DNA of 42,598 bases, taken from contig CANSXE010000009.1 of NCBI GenBank assembly GCA_947650875.1, positions 1 to 42,598 on the forward strand, given 5' to 3'. The notes beneath the pieces are model-generated. The model did no database searches. It saw only the letters and a program-made list of their open reading frames with translations, and had not been told where the DNA came from. Source of the DNA: an uncultured Bacillota bacterium. Lineage in GTDB: Bacteria; Bacillota; Clostridia; Oscillospirales; Oscillospiraceae. The position numbers and the translations under genes were made by a program. Positions 24,429 through 32,152 of the stretch are shown piece by piece. Position 1 is the stretch's first letter; every line of letters starts with the position of its first letter.

Positions 24429-25709
24429 ATGGAACAGACAAACCCCAAATATGCGGCCTATATCCAGATACTTCGGGAAGAACTCGTCCCCGCGATGGGC
24501 TGCACCGAGCCCATTGCCATCGCCTACGGCGCAGCCAAAGGGCGAGAGGTGCTGGGGAAGCTGCCTGATCAGATCACCGTGGAAGCCAGCGGCAACATCA
24601 TCAAAAATGTCAAAAGTGTGGTGGTCCCTAACACCGGCGGGCTTCGCGGTATTGAGGCGGCGGCCGCTGCCGGTGCGGTGGCCGGTCAGGCCGGCCTGCT
24701 GTTAGAGGTCATCTCTCAGGTCACTCCGGAGGAGCAGGGGGAGATACGCGCCTATATGCGGGAACACCCTGTTCAAGTGGAATTCCTGGATAGCGGTCTG
24801 GTTTTTGATATTCAAATTACGCTTCGCGGCGGAGAAGATGTGGCCAGGGTCCGCATCGCCAACTATCACACCAACGTCATTCACATTGAGCGGAACGGAG
24901 AAGTGCTGCTGGATTTGCCCGTGGAGACGGATGACGAGAGCGGATTGACCGACCGCTCCCTGCTTACCATGATAGATATCTACGACTTTGCTCGAACGGT
25001 TGACCTTGATGATGTGCGGGAAATTATCGGCCGTCAGATTGAATATAACATGGAAATCTCTCAGGAGGGACTGACCCACAGCTATGGGGCCAATATTGGC
25101 CAGGTGATTCGGGCCAATTCTCACCCGAATGACAGTTTTGCCAGGGCCAAGTCTGCGGCGGCGGCCGGATCGGATGCCCGAATGGGGGGATGCGAGCTGC
25201 CCGTTATCATCAATTCAGGCAGCGGCAACCAGGGGATGACCGCCTCTGTCCCTGTCATCGTCTACGGCCGGGACATCGGCGCGAGCGAGGACAGGCTGTA
25301 CCGGGCGCTGGTCCTGTCCAACCTGATTACGATCCATCAAAAGACCCGCATCGGACGGCTATCCGCCTACTGCGGCGCGGTGAGTGCCGGCGCGGCGGCT
25401 GGAGCGGGCATCGCATATCTGGACGGCGGAGGGTATGACGAGGTTATACATACCGTGGTCAACGCTCTTGCCATCGTATCCGGGATGATCTGTGATGGCG
25501 CCAAAGCCTCATGCGCGGGGAAAATTGCCGCAGCCATTGACGCCGGAATTCTGGGTTATCTCATGTATCGGAACGGCCAGCAGTTCTACGGCGGGGACGG
25601 CATCCTCTCCACAACGGTGGAGACCACCCTGGTCAATGTGGGGCGCCTGGGTAAGGTGGGAATGCGCTCAACTGACAAAGAGATTTTGAAGATTATGCTG
25701 GGTCAGTGA
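24429..25709 (+). CDS. L-cysteine desulfidase / UPF0597 (CdsB, CyuA-type) family protein
   Basis: 426 aa from the ATG at 24429, with AAGGAGG ten bases upstream. COG3681 family: PAMGCTEPIAIAYGAAKGRE near the N-terminus, SGSGNQGMTASVPVIVYG in the middle, AYCGAVSAGAAAGAGIAYLD and GMICDGAKASCAGKIAAAID near the end. Cys25, 315, 355 and 362 are the conserved cysteine positions; in the archaeal enzyme such cysteines hold a [4Fe-4S] cluster that splits L-cysteine to pyruvate, ammonia and sulfide. Bacterial relatives may act on serine, threonine or other beta-substituted amino acids. It is first gene behind copy B of the LysR promoter and 14 bases before an aminotransferase gene. Confidence 0.9.
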   Translation: MEQTNPKYAAYIQILREELVPAMGCTEPIAIAYGAAKGREVLGKLPDQITVEASGNIIKNVKSVVVPNTGGLRGIEAAAAAGAVAGQAGLLLEVISQVTPEEQGEIRAYMREHPVQVEFLDSGLVFDIQITLRGGEDVARVRIANYHTNVIHIERNGEVLLDLPVETDDESGLTDRSLLTMIDIYDFARTVDLDDVREIIGRQIEYNMEISQEGLTHSYGANIGQVIRANSHPNDSFARAKSAAAAGSDARMGGCELPVIINSGSGNQGMTASVPVIVYGRDIGASEDRLYRALVLSNLITIHQKTRIGRLSAYCGAVSAGAAAGAGIAYLDGGGYDEVIHTVVNALAIVSGMICDGAKASCAGKIAAAIDAGILGYLMYRNGQQFYGGDGILSTTVETTLVNVGRLGKVGMRSTDKEILKIMLGQ

Positions 25710-25723
25710 AAGGAGTAACAGGT

Positions 25724-26995
25724 ATGCCGTACCGAGATCTCAGTTGTAATGAGCTGAAAAAAGAGTATCAAAAAGTGAAAGCCGAGTTTGAGGGCTGGCG
25801 GACGAAGGGGCTGTCCCTGAACATGGCCCGGGGCAAGCCTGGCAAAGAGCAGTTGGATATGGTCTCCGACATTTTGACCGTACTGGCAAAGCCTGAAGAC
25901 TGTGTAGACGGCACGCTGGATGCACGCAACTACGGAGAGATCAGAGGCGTCCCCAGTTCGCGGGTGCTCTTTGCGGATATTTTGGGCTGCCGTCCGGAGC
26001 AGGTCTTTGTGGGGGGCAACGCCAGCCTTCAGCTGATGTATGACACGATTGCCAAAGCTTACACCCACGGCTTACCCCACTCCTCCAGGCCCTGGTGTAA
26101 AGAGGAGAAGATAAAGTGGCTGTGCCCTGCCCCCGGCTATGATCGCCATTTTAGGATCACCGAGAGCTTTGGCTTTGAGCTGATCACTGTCCCCATGAAA
26201 GAGACCGGCCCGGATATGGATTTTGTCGAAAAGCTGGTTGCCGAACCGGCAGTCAAAGGCATGTGGACCGTGCCAAAATACTCTAATCCTGAGGGTATTA
26301 TTTATTCCAAGGAGACTATCCACAGGCTGGCGGCGCTGAAACCCGCCGCTCCCGATTTCATGCTCATGTGGGACAACGCTTACTGTATCCACGAATTCGA
26401 GGGGGAATATGTTCCCTTCCCTGATATTCTGTCACTGTGTGAAGCGGAGGGGAACGGAGACATGGTGTTTGAATTCGCCTCTACCTCTAAGATCACCTTG
26501 CCCGGTGCAGGTGTGGCTTGCTTTGCCTGCAGTGAGACCAACATGGCCCATATGATCTCTGTTATGGACGCCCAGGTCATCAGTTTCGACAAGGTGAACC
26601 AGCTGCGCCATGTTAAGTATCTCAAAAACAAGGCCCATGCCCTGGAGCTCATGAAAAAGCATGCCGCCATTCTGGCCCCCAAATTCCAGACGGTGCTCCA
26701 AATCCTTTCCAGGGAGCTGGGCAATTTGGAAATTGTCTCCTGGAGTCATCCCAAGGGCGGCTACTTCATATCCCTGAACACTGCGCCCGGTTTAGCCAAA
26801 CGCACCCTGACCTTGTGCCGGCAGGCCGGCGTTACCATGACGGATGCGGGAGCCACCTTCCCGTATGGCCAAGACCCCCAGGACAGTAATATCAGGATCG
26901 CCCCCTCTCTGCCTCCGATTGGAGAGCTGGAGCAGGCTATGACCGTTTTTTGCTGCTGCCTAAAACTGGCGGCACTGGAGACTCTAAGGAATTGA
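25724..26995 (+). CDS. PLP-dependent aminotransferase, aspartate aminotransferase AspAT4-like
   Basis: 423 aa, start at 25724 behind AAAGGAG. Large-family fold type I enzyme: N-terminal arm LSLNMARGKPGKEQLDMVSD, YSNPEGIIYSKETIHRLA, MLMWDNAYCIHEFEG with the cofactor-binding Asp and Tyr, and FASTSKITLPGAGVA with the PLP lysine at 256. The wording fits the Asp_aminotransf (PF12897, AspC4/YhdR-neighbour) group, which transfers amino groups between aspartate or alanine and 2-oxo acids. It would link oxaloacetate to aspartate for the downstream aspartokinase, or recycle pyruvate from the desulfidase. The specific substrate is inferred, not visible. Confidence 0.9.
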   Translation: MPYRDLSCNELKKEYQKVKAEFEGWRTKGLSLNMARGKPGKEQLDMVSDILTVLAKPEDCVDGTLDARNYGEIRGVPSSRVLFADILGCRPEQVFVGGNASLQLMYDTIAKAYTHGLPHSSRPWCKEEKIKWLCPAPGYDRHFRITESFGFELITVPMKETGPDMDFVEKLVAEPAVKGMWTVPKYSNPEGIIYSKETIHRLAALKPAAPDFMLMWDNAYCIHEFEGEYVPFPDILSLCEAEGNGDMVFEFASTSKITLPGAGVACFACSETNMAHMISVMDAQVISFDKVNQLRHVKYLKNKAHALELMKKHAAILAPKFQTVLQILSRELGNLEIVSWSHPKGGYFISLNTAPGLAKRTLTLCRQAGVTMTDAGATFPYGQDPQDSNIRIAPSLPPIGELEQAMTVFCCCLKLAALETLRN

Positions 26996-27011
26996 ATATG
27001 CGTTTCACTCC

Positions 27012-27043
27012 AAGGAGGGGCAGCGGTATCGCTGCCCCTCCTT
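27012..27043. terminator. Strong hairpin between aminotransferase and asd, no T-run
   Basis: Perfect 14-bp stem AAGGAGGGGCAGCG / CGCTGCCCCTCCTT with loop GTAT, 17 bases behind the aminotransferase stop. It lacks the T-run of a classic intrinsic terminator, so it may pause, stabilise an mRNA end or partly terminate. The following LysR promoter copy suggests a transcript boundary here. Confidence 0.5.
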
Positions 27044-27063
27044 GCCATTGGGAGAAAAAGTCA

Positions 27064-27129
27064 ATCAAAAATATTGATGACTTGCATAAATTCTATTTGT
27101 TTGTGCCGGGAACACTTTGGTGATAAACT
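27064..27129 (+). promoter_or_regulatory. LysR-type regulated promoter, copy C (upstream of asd)
   Basis: ATC-N9-GAT (27064-27078), 22 bases, TTGTGC (-35, 27101-27106), 17 bases, TAAACT (-10, 27124-27129), leaving about 40 bases to the asd ATG. See copy A for the 74-base alignment. Confidence 0.7.
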
Positions 27130-27173
27130 ACAAATATAGAACGATTAAAGTCTGCTATAAAGGAGACATTGAT

Positions 27174-28187
27174 ATGAAAAATCTTTGTATTGCTATTTTA
27201 GGCGCCACCGGTGCTGTCGGGACCGAGATGCTCAATGCGCTGAATGAGCGGGGCATCCCCTGTGACAGCCTGCGTCTCTTGGCCGCCCCCGTAGAAGCGG
27301 GAAAAAAAATCCTTTTCCGGGACCGTGAGCTGACAGTGGAGGGGGCATCGGAAAACTCCTTCCAGGGAGTGGATATCCTGCTGGTTGCTGCGGCCAACGA
27401 AATCAGCGAGCGTTTTTCCCCCCTCGCGGTTCAGCAGGGCGCCATTGTCATCGACAACAGCTCGGCCTACCGCCTGGACCCCAAGGTGCCCCTGGTGGTC
27501 CCCGAGGTGAACCCACAGGACATCGAGACCCACAGCGGGATTATCGCCAACCCCAACTGCTCCACCATCATCGCCATGGTGGCCGTCAATCCGCTGTACC
27601 GCAGGCATCGGGTCAGGCGGATGACCGTCTCCACCTATCAGGCGGTCTCCGGCGCAGGTATCCGGGGTCTCCAGGAGCTGGAGCGGCAGGTGGCCGCCTA
27701 CCTCAGGGGTGAAGCGCTGGAGCATGAGACTTTTCAGCACCAGATCGCCTTCAATGTGATCCCCCACATCGAATCCTTCCTGGAAAACGGGTATACCAAG
27801 GAGGAGATGAAGATGCACAATGAGGGGCGCAAAATCCTCCATGACGATCAGCTCACCGTCACCTGCACCTGTGCCAGAGTTCCTGTATTCCGCAGCCACT
27901 CCGAAGCCATCCAGCTGATGTTTGACGAGGAGGTGGACGTGGAGGAGGCCCGGGAGCTGCTTCGGACCGCCCCGGGGGTCAAGCTTATGGACGACCCGGC
28001 GCACAACGTCTACCCCATGCCTGTGGACACCTCCAACCAGGACCTGGTGTATGTGGGCCGTATCCGCCGGGACCTGGCAGACAGGCACATGCTGAATCTG
28101 TGGTGCTGCGGCGATCAGATTCGCAAGGGCGCTGCGGTAAACGCCATTCAGATCACACAGCTGGTCATCCAAAAGTATTTTGCCTGA
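27174..28187 (+). CDS. asd: Aspartate-semialdehyde dehydrogenase
   Basis: 337 aa from the ATG at 27174 behind AAAGGAG. NADPH-dependent reduction of aspartyl-4-phosphate to aspartate semialdehyde. The Rossmann turn GATGAVG is at 10-16, the catalytic cysteine is Cys129 in NPNCSTI, followed by STYQAVSGAG (about 161-170), the IPHIESFLENGYTKEEMKM segment (substrate and metal region), and RVPVFRSHSEAI (catalytic His region). Canonical length. It is separately promoted by LysR copy C and sits 33 bases ahead of aspartokinase, so the pair makes aspartate semialdehyde together. Confidence 0.95.
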   Translation: MKNLCIAILGATGAVGTEMLNALNERGIPCDSLRLLAAPVEAGKKILFRDRELTVEGASENSFQGVDILLVAAANEISERFSPLAVQQGAIVIDNSSAYRLDPKVPLVVPEVNPQDIETHSGIIANPNCSTIIAMVAVNPLYRRHRVRRMTVSTYQAVSGAGIRGLQELERQVAAYLRGEALEHETFQHQIAFNVIPHIESFLENGYTKEEMKMHNEGRKILHDDQLTVTCTCARVPVFRSHSEAIQLMFDEEVDVEEARELLRTAPGVKLMDDPAHNVYPMPVDTSNQDLVYVGRIRRDLADRHMLNLWCCGDQIRKGAAVNAIQITQLVIQKYFA

Positions 28188-28220
28188 TTTTTCCCGGGCA
28201 GAAAGCGGAGAATGGAAGCA

Positions 28221-29345
28221 ATGAAAAGGATTGTATTAAAATTTGGAGGGACCTCGGTGGCGGATGAGAGCTCCAGGCAGGCCGCCACCGCCATCATCCG
28301 GGAGACCAGGGAGGAGTGCGAAAAGCTCATCGTCGTGGTCTCCGCCATGGGCCGCAAGGGCGCCCCTTACGCCACCGATACCCTGCTCCAGGTATACGGG
28401 GAGGGGCAGGAGCTGCCCAAAAACCGGGAACAGGATATGATCTACGCCTGCGGAGAGATCATTTCCGGCTCCATACTGTCCCACGAGCTGAACACACAGG
28501 GGATCAGGAGCGTATTCCTCACCGGCGGACAGGCCGGGATAGAGACGGACGACCACTACTCCGAGGCCAATATCCTCACAGTACATACTGACAACCTGGA
28601 GCGGTGGCTGGCAAAGGGCTATGTGGTCATTGTGGCCGGCGGCCAGGGCATGACGGCTGGAGGCGATATCACGGCCATCGGCCGGGGGGGCAGCGACACC
28701 ACCGCCTGCGTGATTGGCTACTACACCGGCGCGGACCAGGTGCGCATCTACACCGATGTGGACGGCATATACACCGGCGACCCCCGGATCATCAAAAGAG
28801 CCCGGAAGATTCCCTACCTCAGCTACGGCCAGTGTCATCGGCTGGCCTCCTACGGCGCCAAGGTCATCCACCCCCGGGCGGTGGCCTACTCGGAACGGGG
28901 CCGCCGGAACGTGCTCAGCGTCCGGTCCACATTTGTCAGAGGACCTGGCACCCGCATCGGCGACTATGAGAGCAAATGGAGCGGGATCACCGCCTCCAGA
29001 AATCTGCTGACTTTGACCACTCCGCCGGAGAGACGGGAGGAGCTCCTCCAGACACTAAAAAAATATGGCGCGGAGCCCCGCTATGCGCTCTCCGACGAAA
29101 ACGGCTTCCACTGCGGTGTGGATAGAAGCTTAATGGGCATGGAGGGTATCCCGGAGGGGCAGCTCAGGGATGTGATCTTTGCGGTGGGTCCGTCGGCCAC
29201 ACCGGAGAATATATCCGGAAAGCTCTGCGACGGCTGGGACGGAGAGGTGCTGCGGCTGTCGGAGGACAGCGTGGCCGTTACTGTGGCCCAAGCGCTCTAC
29301 GAGCGGCAGATCAATCTGCTTCATGACGGTATATGCCTAATTTGA
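28221..29345 (+). CDS. Aspartokinase, short C-terminal form
   Basis: 374 aa from the ATG at 28221 (GGAG ten bases upstream); an ATG at 28212 is also in frame. Phosphorylates aspartate. KFGGTSVAD (7-15), VVVSAMGRKGAPYATD, IGRGGSDTTAC and YTDVDGIYTGDPRII form the kinase core (1-about 240), with YLSYGQCHRLASYGAKVIHP. The remaining 130 residues are shorter and less conserved than the tandem ACT domains of the usual lysine- or threonine-sensitive enzymes (about 400-450 aa), so feedback control may be altered. The pairing with asd in a LysR unit suggests an isoform dedicated to one product rather than the general supply. Confidence 0.93.
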   Translation: MKRIVLKFGGTSVADESSRQAATAIIRETREECEKLIVVVSAMGRKGAPYATDTLLQVYGEGQELPKNREQDMIYACGEIISGSILSHELNTQGIRSVFLTGGQAGIETDDHYSEANILTVHTDNLERWLAKGYVVIVAGGQGMTAGGDITAIGRGGSDTTACVIGYYTGADQVRIYTDVDGIYTGDPRIIKRARKIPYLSYGQCHRLASYGAKVIHPRAVAYSERGRRNVLSVRSTFVRGPGTRIGDYESKWSGITASRNLLTLTTPPERREELLQTLKKYGAEPRYALSDENGFHCGVDRSLMGMEGIPEGQLRDVIFAVGPSATPENISGKLCDGWDGEVLRLSEDSVAVTVAQALYERQINLLHDGICLI

Positions 29346-29366
29346 ATCGAGTAGGAGGAATATCTT

Positions 29367-29759
29367 ATGGTGAACCCTCAAATTAACCAAACAGAGCCCT
29401 TTTTGATCAACCTGATCCCGGAACGGACCGATTTCCCCGTCCCCTCCCAGACCGCCGCAGAGAATTGCCGGTACATGAAGCTGAAGCTGGGCGCCATGCC
29501 CTTCCTGATCCCCTCTCTGACACAGGACAGCACGGTCCTCCGCGTGAACTGCCGTTTACTGTACGGAAAAAGCTGGCAGGAGAGGATGATCTCCTCTCCC
29601 GATACCCTCTCCCGCCTGCTGCTGGAGGAGTTCCGCCTGGCCGTAGCCCCCGAGGGCGGAGCGTCAGACGCCTTTCAGATCTCCGGGGCCGTATCGGAGG
29701 AAAACATGCACGCCGGACTGGGACGGCTGGAGAGACTGATGAGCGATATCATTCAATAA
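29367..29759 (+). CDS. Unknown protein, 130 aa, possible aminotransferase small-domain relic
   Basis: Good AGGAGG site before the ATG, 21 bases after aspartokinase, so it is probably expressed with it. No catalytic motif is visible and there is no signal peptide. The second half (VLRVNCRLLYGKSWQERM, SRLLLEEFRLAVAPEGGA, then SEENMHAGLGRLERLMSDI) resembles by eye the C-terminal small domain of fold-type I PLP aminotransferases or PatB/MalY C-S lyases, which lacks the PLP lysine on its own. The likeness is only in pattern. It could be a detached domain, a remnant with a lucky start, or an unrelated family. Confidence 0.6.
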   Translation: MVNPQINQTEPFLINLIPERTDFPVPSQTAAENCRYMKLKLGAMPFLIPSLTQDSTVLRVNCRLLYGKSWQERMISSPDTLSRLLLEEFRLAVAPEGGASDAFQISGAVSEENMHAGLGRLERLMSDIIQ

Positions 29760-29769
29760 CAGAACAACT

Positions 29770-29798
29770 TTGACAAATGCTCGACAAGGAGGTATGAT
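29770..29798 (+). promoter_or_regulatory. Independent sigma-A promoter for the last two operon genes
   Basis: Perfect TTGACA (29770-29775), 17 bases, TATGAT (29793-29798). It lies between the 130-aa gene and the ATC-hydrolase-like gene, with no LysR box before it, so these genes can be expressed without the regulator. Confidence 0.75.
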
Positions 29799-29888
29799 AA
29801 AATTGGGGAGAAAGTTGTCTGCCCCACAAACAGCCCCCGGGTGCCCGCCAAAATTTACCGCAGCAGAAATGAGAAAGGAAGGTTTATT

Positions 29889-30446
29889 ATGAGTGAAGCC
29901 GGAAAAAAACGTATCCAGGCGTATATGGACAGCCTGAAGCTGGACCAGCCAGTGAGTGTGGAGGAGTTCCACCAGGCTGTGAAGAGTGCCTACAAGGATC
30001 GGAGCACACAGATCTATTTCATCTGGAAGAAACTGAAGGAACTCTATCCCGAGGTCGACGCCAACCGGGTAATCCGTGAGGGCTCATGGGACTTCGGTCT
30101 GTGGCAGGGACAGAAGATTGCCGATAAGCTGGGCGCGGAAAATATCGGCCCTGTGGAGGCCGTCCTGGGCCAGACCTCCAAGGGCGGCGTGCTTACCTTC
30201 GAGCAGGAGCTGCTGGAGCTGGAGGATGACCGGGCGGTCAAGATGTTCCACTGCTGTCCCCACGCTGAGGCGCTGGCCGAACTGGGCGAGAGCCCGGAGA
30301 CCATCAAGATGTTCTGCCGGGACATGCTGGGCCACTGCGACTATGCCATCTGCGCCCCCTTCCCCAATGTAGACATCGACTTCCCCACCACGGTGGCCGA
30401 CGGGGAGGGCCATGGCTGCGCCATGACCATCACCAGAAAAAAATAA
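29889..30446 (+). CDS. ATC-hydrolase-like (PF14196 type) protein
   Basis: 185 aa from the ATG at 29889 behind AAAGGAAGG; an upstream in-frame ATG at 29841 lacks a site. The C-terminal pattern FHCCPHAEALAELG ... MFCRDMLGHCDYAI ... VDIDFPTTVADGEGHGCAM is that of the L-2-amino-thiazoline-4-carboxylate hydrolase family, which has paired His/Cys positions and a Gly-His-Gly-Cys end. The family includes an L-cysteine-forming hydrolase, but many members are uncharacterised, and catalytic residues are not settled here. The N-terminal half is helical and charged. It is transcribed from its own promoter with nhaC. The family call is by recognition of pattern only. Confidence 0.6.
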   Translation: MSEAGKKRIQAYMDSLKLDQPVSVEEFHQAVKSAYKDRSTQIYFIWKKLKELYPEVDANRVIREGSWDFGLWQGQKIADKLGAENIGPVEAVLGQTSKGGVLTFEQELLELEDDRAVKMFHCCPHAEALAELGESPETIKMFCRDMLGHCDYAICAPFPNVDIDFPTTVADGEGHGCAMTITRKK

Positions 30447-30489
30447 CCGGTAAAACAATAGGACGAGAGACATTTGAAAGGAGATACTT

Positions 30490-31923
30490 ATGAACGAAAA
30501 CACGACCAAAACCCAGCCAAAACCGACTCTGTTCCAAGCTGTCCTTCCCCTGCTGGGGCTGCTGGTCTGCCTGGGCGGCGGCTACGCCATACTGAAGCTG
30601 CCCACTCAGGTCTGCCTGCTGGGCGCTGCCGTCATCGCCGGCTTTGTGGCCCTGTGGATCGGGATCGGCTGGGATGACATGCTGGAGGGCATGGTCGAAA
30701 AGGTCACTGCCTCCTTCGGCTCCATCCTGGTCATGATTTGCGTGGGCGCTATGATCGCCAGCTGGATCTTCTCCGGTACCATCCCCATGCTGATCTACTA
30801 CGGCATCAAGCTGATCGACCCCAGGTTCCTGTTCGTTACCGGATTCCTGGTCTGCGCCATCATTTCCACCTTCACCGGTACTTCCTTCGGCTCCGCCGGC
30901 ACTGCCGGCGTGGCGGTCATGGGCGTGGCTATCGGCACCGGCGCTCCCCTGCCCATCGCGGCGGGCGCCGTCATCTCCGGTGCGGTGTTCGGTGACAAAC
31001 TCTCCCCCTTCTCCGACACCACTATGCTGGCCCCCGTGGCCGCTGGCTGCGACCTGTATGACCACATCAAGCACATGATCTATACCACCGGGTCCGCTAC
31101 CATCCTGTCGCTTGTGGTCTACTTTATTGCGGGCTTTACTCTGCCCAAAGAGAGCATGGCCAGCCCCGAGCTGGTCCAGCAGATGCTGAGCACCCTGGAC
31201 ACCATGTTCCACTTCAATCCCATTCTGCTCCTGCCTCCGGTCATCGTACTGGCAGGCGCCTTCTTCCGCAAGCCCACCGTGCCCTGCATGCTGCTGGCTT
31301 CGGTGCTGGGCATCCTGCTGGGGATGATCTTCCAGGGGTTCTCCTTTGCCACCGGTATGACCGCCTTCTACAGCGGCTTCAATGTGTCCATGACCAATTT
31401 CCAGGGCGACGTGATCCCTCAGATCAACACGCTGCTGAACCGGGGCGGCCTGATGGGCATGATGAGCACCATCCTGCTGATCTTCTGCGCTTTTGCCTTT
31501 GGCGGCATCTATTCCAAGAGCGGCTGTGTCTCTGTCATCCTGGAGAAGCTGATGAATGGAATTCGCAGTGTGGGCAGCCTGATCACCTCCACTGTAGCGG
31601 CTACCATTTTCATGAGCCTGGTCACCGGCAGCTCCTACCTGGCCATCCTGGTCCCCGGCGAGATGTTCTCCCCCGCTTTCGACCAGTTCGGCCTTCACCG
31701 GAAGAATCTGTCCCGGACCCTGGAGGACGCCGGCACCTGTGTAGTGCCCCTGGTCCCCTGGGCCGTAGCCGGCACTTACATGGCCAACACCTTGGGCGTG
31801 TCCACCATCCAGTATCTGCCCTGGTCGGTGCTGTGCTACTCCAGCTTCGTCTTCGCCATTATCTTTGGGTTTACAGGGCTGACAATCAAAAAAGCTGACG
31901 GCACACCGCTGCGGAGCAAATAA
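30490..31923 (+). CDS. NhaC-family Na+/H+ antiporter
   Basis: 477 aa, twelve or so hydrophobic segments. The family hallmarks are present: GTSFGSAGTAGVAVMGVA near residue 134, GAVFGDKLSPFSDTTMLAPVA near 165-185 and TGSSYLAILVPGEMF near 380. The group exchanges Na+ for H+, and some members swap organic acids, such as malate and lactate. Here it follows the ATC-hydrolase-like gene by 43 bases with an AAAGGAG site, and closes the unit with a terminator. It may supply the sodium gradient, or transport a substrate or product of the pathway; the second option is inference. Confidence 0.93.
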   Translation: MNENTTKTQPKPTLFQAVLPLLGLLVCLGGGYAILKLPTQVCLLGAAVIAGFVALWIGIGWDDMLEGMVEKVTASFGSILVMICVGAMIASWIFSGTIPMLIYYGIKLIDPRFLFVTGFLVCAIISTFTGTSFGSAGTAGVAVMGVAIGTGAPLPIAAGAVISGAVFGDKLSPFSDTTMLAPVAAGCDLYDHIKHMIYTTGSATILSLVVYFIAGFTLPKESMASPELVQQMLSTLDTMFHFNPILLLPPVIVLAGAFFRKPTVPCMLLASVLGILLGMIFQGFSFATGMTAFYSGFNVSMTNFQGDVIPQINTLLNRGGLMGMMSTILLIFCAFAFGGIYSKSGCVSVILEKLMNGIRSVGSLITSTVAATIFMSLVTGSSYLAILVPGEMFSPAFDQFGLHRKNLSRTLEDAGTCVVPLVPWAVAGTYMANTLGVSTIQYLPWSVLCYSSFVFAIIFGFTGLTIKKADGTPLRSK

Positions 31924-31945
31924 TATATCGTACAGACCTGTTTTT

Positions 31946-31988
31946 AGAGCCGGGACGTTTTTGATATCGACGTCCTGGCTCTTTAATA
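31946..31988 (+). terminator. Terminator behind nhaC
   Basis: Stem AGAGCCGGGACGT / ACGTCCTGGCTCT with an eleven-base loop and a short T-rich tail (TTTAATAAT). Confidence 0.75.
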
Positions 31989-32069
31989 ATATCAGTATCA
32001 TTGTCATTATTCTCACACCGGCTTGGACGCCGGGAGATTGGGACATTCTCAAATTTAATCTTTTGTTCA

Positions 32070-32098
32070 TTGCTTTTTTAGGGAAAAGCGTATATCCT
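32070..32098 (+). promoter_or_regulatory. Candidate promoter of the 595-aa membrane protein
   Basis: TTGCTT (32070-32075), 17 bases, TATCCT (32093-32098), about 55 bases before the TTG start. Both boxes deviate from consensus. Confidence 0.4.
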
Positions 32099-32152
32099 AT
32101 TAAGTAAGATTTCCCTTTCTACGCAAATTTTTGAAAAGAGGAGAATTTTATT

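Noticed and set aside
27198-28172. Antisense frame across asd
   Set aside because: Same codon-bias artefact; asd itself has Cys129 and the Rossmann turn.
30430-32070. Long open frame (546 codons) on the minus strand across nhaC
   Set aside because: Low-complexity, His/Gln/Gly-rich reading typical of the antisense of a GC-rich transporter gene; no ribosome site or family match.
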